From Baylisascaris procyonis (lineage: Eukaryota; Nematoda; Chromadorea; Rhabditida; Ascarididae), in assembly GCA_037389465.1 (NCBI GenBank), contig JAZARR010000088.1:3782001-3846000 (forward strand): a stretch of 64,000 nt of DNA, read 5' to 3'. Both the position numbers and the translations under genes were made by a program. Below the pieces are notes generated by a model, which worked only from the letters and a program-made list of their open reading frames with translations, had not been told where the DNA came from and searched no databases. Below are positions 59,141 to 64,000 of this stretch, in pieces (the stretch's first letter is position 1; the number at the start of each line of letters is the position of its first letter).

Positions 59141-62100
59141 ATGCGGACACGAAATTCGAGTTTACTGCTACCCAAAATAAGTCTTGAGTCAAATGGGGAA
59201 GGTGAACGGCGTAAACGCGCTTCGAGAATTCGAGTTGACGAGCAGTCAAGCACCATCCAAGTGCAAAGAGTGAAATCACCTCGAACATCTGACGGCGAAG
59301 AATCGGCTACTTCTTCAGGTATGATATTTTGATGAAGTATTCGATAGGGTGATGCCTCGTGTAGCAGAAGATTTCTTGCTATTTAAAGCAAGTAAAGGTG
59401 TTAATACTGAGGTGGTAAGAGGAGTTTCTGTTTGACTCGCCAATAATCGTTGGGAAAGGATGGATTTTGAGCCATATTTTTATTATTTGATCAAGAAATA
59501 GGCTTCTTTTTTGGTTAGATGGATTATGTGCTTCGCCCTTTGCTCACGGGTGCTTCCTGCATAACTAGGTCGTATTTTCATAAACAGGTTTAAAATAATA
59601 GAGTGTTGTTTTTGAAGGCATTTCGGAGGGGGTTGCTGATGTGTTGTTCGGACGCGAAGATGAGGTCGCCTCAATAGAATCACAGGTGGAGAAATGCATC
59701 AAATCATCGTGTTCAATGTCGATGTATATTTCTGGCCCACCGGGGACTGGCAAGACAGCATCGGTCGACCTCGTTATGCGGACGTTATCAGCCAAATATA
59801 GGTTTGCATATAAATCGTTTCGCTGAGTTGTTTATTTATGTACGTCTGACCTGTTCCACAGCGTCCCAAAAGTCGCTGGCTGGGCTAAATTTGGATGCCA
59901 TGATTGCAGTCGATGCAGTTTGAATGTTTTCTTTACAGGGGAGTGTTCCAGTGCTGTAAATATGCCTCATTATCTCGCAAAAATCCCATCCTTTAAAGTT
60001 TGGAAGAAATTTTTGCTCTTTCCTCAAAAGTTTTCCCCACTGCTTCTATGAATTCTCCCGGACGATCGCATCTTGCCCGACTTTGTCGAATAAACCCTCA
60101 AAAATCTTCGGAACTTGACTGCAGCTTTATCCGAGTGTACATGTTAAAGTTTTGAAAGATAGCGCCTCCAGCAACATGTCGATACTCACCTTCATCAATA
60201 TTATTGAGCACTGTGATCTTGCTGCTTCTTTATGTTCTAATGAAGATCAATTTTTTGCATTTTACTATCCACCTTAAGTTGATTGTTTATATTCTATCTA
60301 TGGTGCGCAATAGTTGTTTCCTTGAATAAATGGCAACAAAACGTTTAAGCCTGTTAAGTTGAGTAAATGTATATTCTCACTATGTTGTCATGAAATAATC
60401 TTTCAGAGGTAGACATTTAATAAAGCAAAGAATTATTACTGCTTAGAGATGGGAAGAGATTAATAGCAGAAGCAGAGCACAACTGCAACAATAAAAGATG
60501 ACTAGCATTCGATGCTCATAATTTCAAACAGCTTCCGCAATTGCAACTGTGCTTTGCTGTTTCCCTCTTTGGTGAAGAATGAACAGCTGTAAGAAGTGGT
60601 GGCTTCTTAAACGTTTTTGGGTTATCATTTAAGTATTCATACTTCCGAAATGAATTACTTGAAAATCTCATTTATAATTGGTCACCAGTAACGTTGTATG
60701 ATTTCGACGTGCTTGATTATTCATACGTGCATGAAGAAAGCTTTTGAGGTGGCATTAGAGAAGTGCTTCAAACATTGCGAGGTATATTTCCGCTCCACCG
60801 GGGATTGGCAACACAGCATCTTGACGTTTTCTTTTTGTATTTGATTTTTCGATTTTCCCTCAACAGAAATGAGATTGTTGCAGAATGATTGTTATCAACG
60901 TGAATTGTGTATCGGTGAATACGGAGATTGCATTGCTAAAAACAGTTTTTGCGAAGTTGTCATCCTTACATCGAAACGTTGCCGCTAACAAGTTACGCGA
61001 TTGTGTTGAAAATTTACTACGGACAACCGATTGTCCTGTGTTAGTTCATTTGTGTCTTCTTTGTTTTCTTTAGCCGTATTGGCTATTCTTTGAATTCTTC
61101 GCTGCGTTGGAATTTTGGTTAAATATATAGTAATTTCTTTTTTTTTTCTTTGAGTTTGAAAGTAATTTCTGATTTTTTGCTTATCTAAGCGAAAAGTAAG
61201 CTTAGAAAATTACATATTTTCACTCACCTTAGCTTGTTTGCATCATTGATATTTCAAAAGAGATCATTTCAAACGCTAAAAAGTTGCTTTTTTAGAAGGT
61301 TGTTTCCAGCGTATCATTGCAAAAAAGGCGCACCAATGTGTATTATTCTGTAAAAAAAGGTTTTTTTAAAAGAAAAAGGCAACTTTTCTGCGCAAGGTAT
61401 ATAAATTATTTTGTGGTATTTGTTAGCATTTTCTAACCGATTGAATTTAACCAGACTTTGGTGTACCAAAGATCAATGGTGCACTTCACCGCTCATGTTT
61501 TCAATGTATTTGACGCTTATAAAAAGATACGAGGGGGGAAGTAATTGCTTCATTTTGTAAGCGATCTGAGGATTGATAAAATCCAAGAGGGCCAGTTGTG
61601 AACTATATTCTTCCTATGTTTAAAAAAGATCCAGTTCTTTTTGTACTATATATAAATTGTGGTATAATGGGTAATGTTAAAAACTTTTGATATTTCAGGG
61701 CATTAATCTTAGACGAAATAGATTATATTCCACCGAGGAACCGCGCTATCCTTTATACAGCTTTCCAATGGCCTTCAAAATGTTCCTCATTGGCAGTTAT
61801 TGGTTTGTTTTGTTTTCTTTTATTTACGCATCCGTTCCCAAAAGTCGTTCGCATCTCTCGCTTATTTGACTCCTGCTGTGTTCGATGAAATCAGCTTGCC
61901 TTTACTCCTTCTTTAATGATTTTTTTTATCATTTATAAACAGTTTTCAAATAATATAGGATAGTTCTAATTTCAGCTATATCGAATTCGTTGGATTTAAC
62001 TGAAAGGGAATTGCCGAAGTTGAAGTTGTCGAAACCGCCAATTGTGCTACCTTTCTCGCCTTATTCAAAAGAGGATCTACAGCGTATTCTCAAAAATAAA

Positions 62101-63893
62101 TTGTCGTCGGTATGCTTTACATTAATTTTATATCTTATGAGAGATTTTTTCGTTCTGGGAAATTGAGCAATCAATTAGGATAAATGTTTTGCGATTTTTG
62201 ATAATTTTTATAATTGAAAAATCCATCATTTATTTTTATTTTTTCGATGATGGAATGTGCTTCATTGTTTTTTTTTTCTCAACTGCTGAAGTATGTATCA
62301 TCTAACTTTTATCGGCTTCTTTTCTTCCATTTTTTTTTTATTTTGATGGGAACTTTTTTTTGCATATGTAGGATGTTGATCTGATAGATGGATTGCATTC
62401 TGTACTTATAGAAGAACGGAATAGACGATCGCGCAGTGGAATTGTGCTCTCGAAAGGTGGCTGCGATGACGGGAGATGTAAGGCATGCAATGCAGATCGC
62501 TCAACAAATGCTTCCTGAAGTGCAGTATGTATCCTGCTAGATAAATTTCTATTGTTTACCTCTAGTAATATTTTCCAAGTGATAAAAATATCTCTTGATC
62601 AAGCCTAAGCTTCAATAATATAGGATATATTGAATTGAGTTTCTTTTTCAAAAATATTTCTTTCATGCAAATATAATTTGCAAAGGTTACTTATGAGGTG
62701 ATAGATTGTGCTTCTTCGGTAGTGGATTGCTTCATTGCTCATTCATATAGCGTGAATTGGCTCTCATAAACTGTGCCTCTATGGGATCTCATATGAGATG
62801 ATTTCATAGCACTAGCAAATATTACTGAGTGAAATTCCTATGTAAGATTGCTAAGGTTGTATTACTTTGAGTGAAATTGCTAGTATCGACGGTGAGCGCA
62901 ATGTAAGATGGAGTTGATATTATTCAATTAAGACTGTCGTCATTCTAAATAATGTTGACTGCCAGTTAGGTAGGCCTACTCTTAGGCAAGAATAAGATAG
63001 ATTTGTGACTGCCGAAACGACTGACAGGAATTTGCTACCTGTGCATGTACGACCTTACGTTGTTTTCTCTTTCAAGACCTTACCTCAGGTCACATCAGAA
63101 ATGTCCAAATTTTGGGTCACAACGATGAAATGCATCTATCTTTAATGCAGCGATATGATTTTGCAGTGGTTTACCTGAAAAGCGTTCCGTACTAAAGAAC
63201 GAACCTACTAAGAGTGCGTGTCCACAAATCCTTGGAGCGGTGACGAACGTCTATCGTTCGGTGTTGTATCGTACGCGTATTCCGTTGCAGCAGAAAGTCC
63301 TTTTGGCTATTATACTTCGTTTGGCTGATAAGCACAATAACACTGCCGTCGACAGAGGTAATTTACAAAAGAATATTTTCGGTAGAGAAGTGACTAAAGA
63401 TTTGAGGATTTACAACTTGAGAGATCGCGTGATGAATATTATAAGCCTAATAGAGTGGGTCTGATGAGGGAATTGTGGCAGTTGTTGGGGAGTTTTTTCT
63501 TTTTTTTTTTTGAAGAAACGAAGAAAAATGCATGATAGGTAGTTTTCCTATGGCTTCTAGCAAGAAAGGCGAATTGCCCAAATATGTTCTTGTATTTCAG
63601 ATGGTTTCTTTCCTATCAGTGTAAAGGTGTACACATATTTCGTCATGTTCACAGCATGTTGTATAGAAGAATTTGAAGATTTGCTGCTGAGTGCATATGA
63701 ATTGGTATGCGAGATGATGTCACTTCCGGCGGCGGATGCTGAAGCTGCGAACACCGCTTTATCGTTGCTGGAATCGCTTTCGGTGATCAAGCTGAATCCG
63801 TCGAAATGCCAGCTGCTTGTCGACGTTCCAACAGCTGTCGACTTTGTAGCCGATTCCACCCTTCTTGCGCAAATTAGTAATATGGCGTTGTAA
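59141..63893 (+). CDS. cdc-6: CDC6 replication licensing AAA+ ATPase (complete)
   Basis: Loads MCM2-7 onto ORC-bound origins. Exons: 59141-59318, 59618-59801, 60884-61051, 61699-61802, 61976-62109, 62412-62524, 63167-63357, 63601-63893. All phases agree; about 454 aa (human 560). The N-terminal 60 residues are basic (RRKRASRIRV, a likely nuclear signal) with one SP site (VKSPRTS). AAA+ domain about residues 65-290: LFGREDEV, Walker A SGPPGTGKT (about 98-106), INVNCVSVNT, Walker B ALILDEIDYI (about 178-187), sensor 1 ISNSLDLTERELP, then ELCSRKVAAMTGDVRHAMQI, the sensor 2 segment. A winged-helix tail follows from about 310 (LQQKVLLAIILRLA). CDC6 is preferred over ORC1 because there is no BAH domain and the length fits. 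The intron at 59802-60883 contains a degenerate copy of the P-loop exon. Confidence 0.94.
60746..60826 (+). pseudogene. Degenerate duplicate of the CDC6 P-loop exon segment
   Basis: Inside the CDC6 intron, about 38 nt (60783-60820) match the Walker A part of exon 59618-59801 with 5 differences: compare tatatttccgctccaccg here with tatatttctggcccaccg in the exon. Weaker similarity extends left over gtgga/gca...gaga/gaagtgcttcaaa. The copy has lost the Gly of the P-loop and the reading frame has no continuation, so it is a relic. Confidence 0.75.
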
Positions 63894-64000
63894 TATAGAT
63901 TGGATGATTCGTTCTCGCATCGTGGAATTTTTCATCGCCATCATACTCCTCAGTTTTGATCTGCTTGTGACAAAGTGATAGATGACTGCATGCAAGCTTT

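Noticed and set aside
62371..62411. CDC6 exon starting at the earlier acceptor at 62370
   Set aside because: That frame is open but reads into a Cys/Gly-rich nonsense sequence; only the acceptor at 62410-62411 gives the conserved ELCSRKVAAMTGDVRHAM.

Overview
The window looks like a piece of a nematode nuclear genome. It is AT-rich, with multi-exon genes whose exons are mostly 70-290 bp and richer in GC than the introns. Introns open with GTAAGT-like or GTTTGT-like donors and mostly close with TTTCAG or TTTAG. Several starts lie 2-15 nt after a consensus 3' splice site, as expected for spliced-leader trans-splicing. A clade III (spirurid or filarial-like) worm is my guess from base composition and microsatellites; the sequence does not prove it. 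I found no bacterial, viral or organellar genes and no complete transposon.

Six genes were rebuilt exon by exon by checking splice sites, reading phase and protein family match. From left to right they are: (1) minus strand, the N-terminal third of an ARFGEF3/BIG3-like large ARF-GEF, 12406 down past the left edge; (2) minus strand, a complete class III PI 3-kinase VPS34, 25791 to 16334, about 868 aa; (3) plus strand, a complete sorting nexin SNX1/2, 30591 to 35212, about 448 aa; (4) minus strand, a complete Golgi class I alpha-1,2-mannosidase (GH47), 45182 to 36484, about 554 aa; (5) minus strand, a CTDSPL2-type FCP/SCP phosphatase, 56604 to 53420; (6) plus strand, a complete CDC6 replication licensing ATPase, 59141 to 63893, about 454 aa.

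Genes 1-4 are all endomembrane genes. VPS34 makes PI3P on endosomes, and the PX domain of SNX1 reads that lipid; the two are divergent neighbours 4.8 kb apart. The ARF-GEF-like protein and the Golgi mannosidase belong to the secretory pathway. Genes 5 and 6 (nuclear phosphatase and replication licensing) form a second divergent pair about 2.5 kb apart. SNX1 and the mannosidase are convergent, with stops 1.27 kb apart.

The rest is intron and intergenic sequence. It holds (AT)n tracts, poly-G/C tracts, a 37-bp minisatellite, a fold-back repeat, two hairpins, one orphan exon-like ORF on the plus strand (48188-48337) and another inside a mannosidase intron. The most unusual item is a degenerate copy of the CDC6 P-loop exon inside a CDC6 intron. 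I did not find a clearly new multi-gene system.
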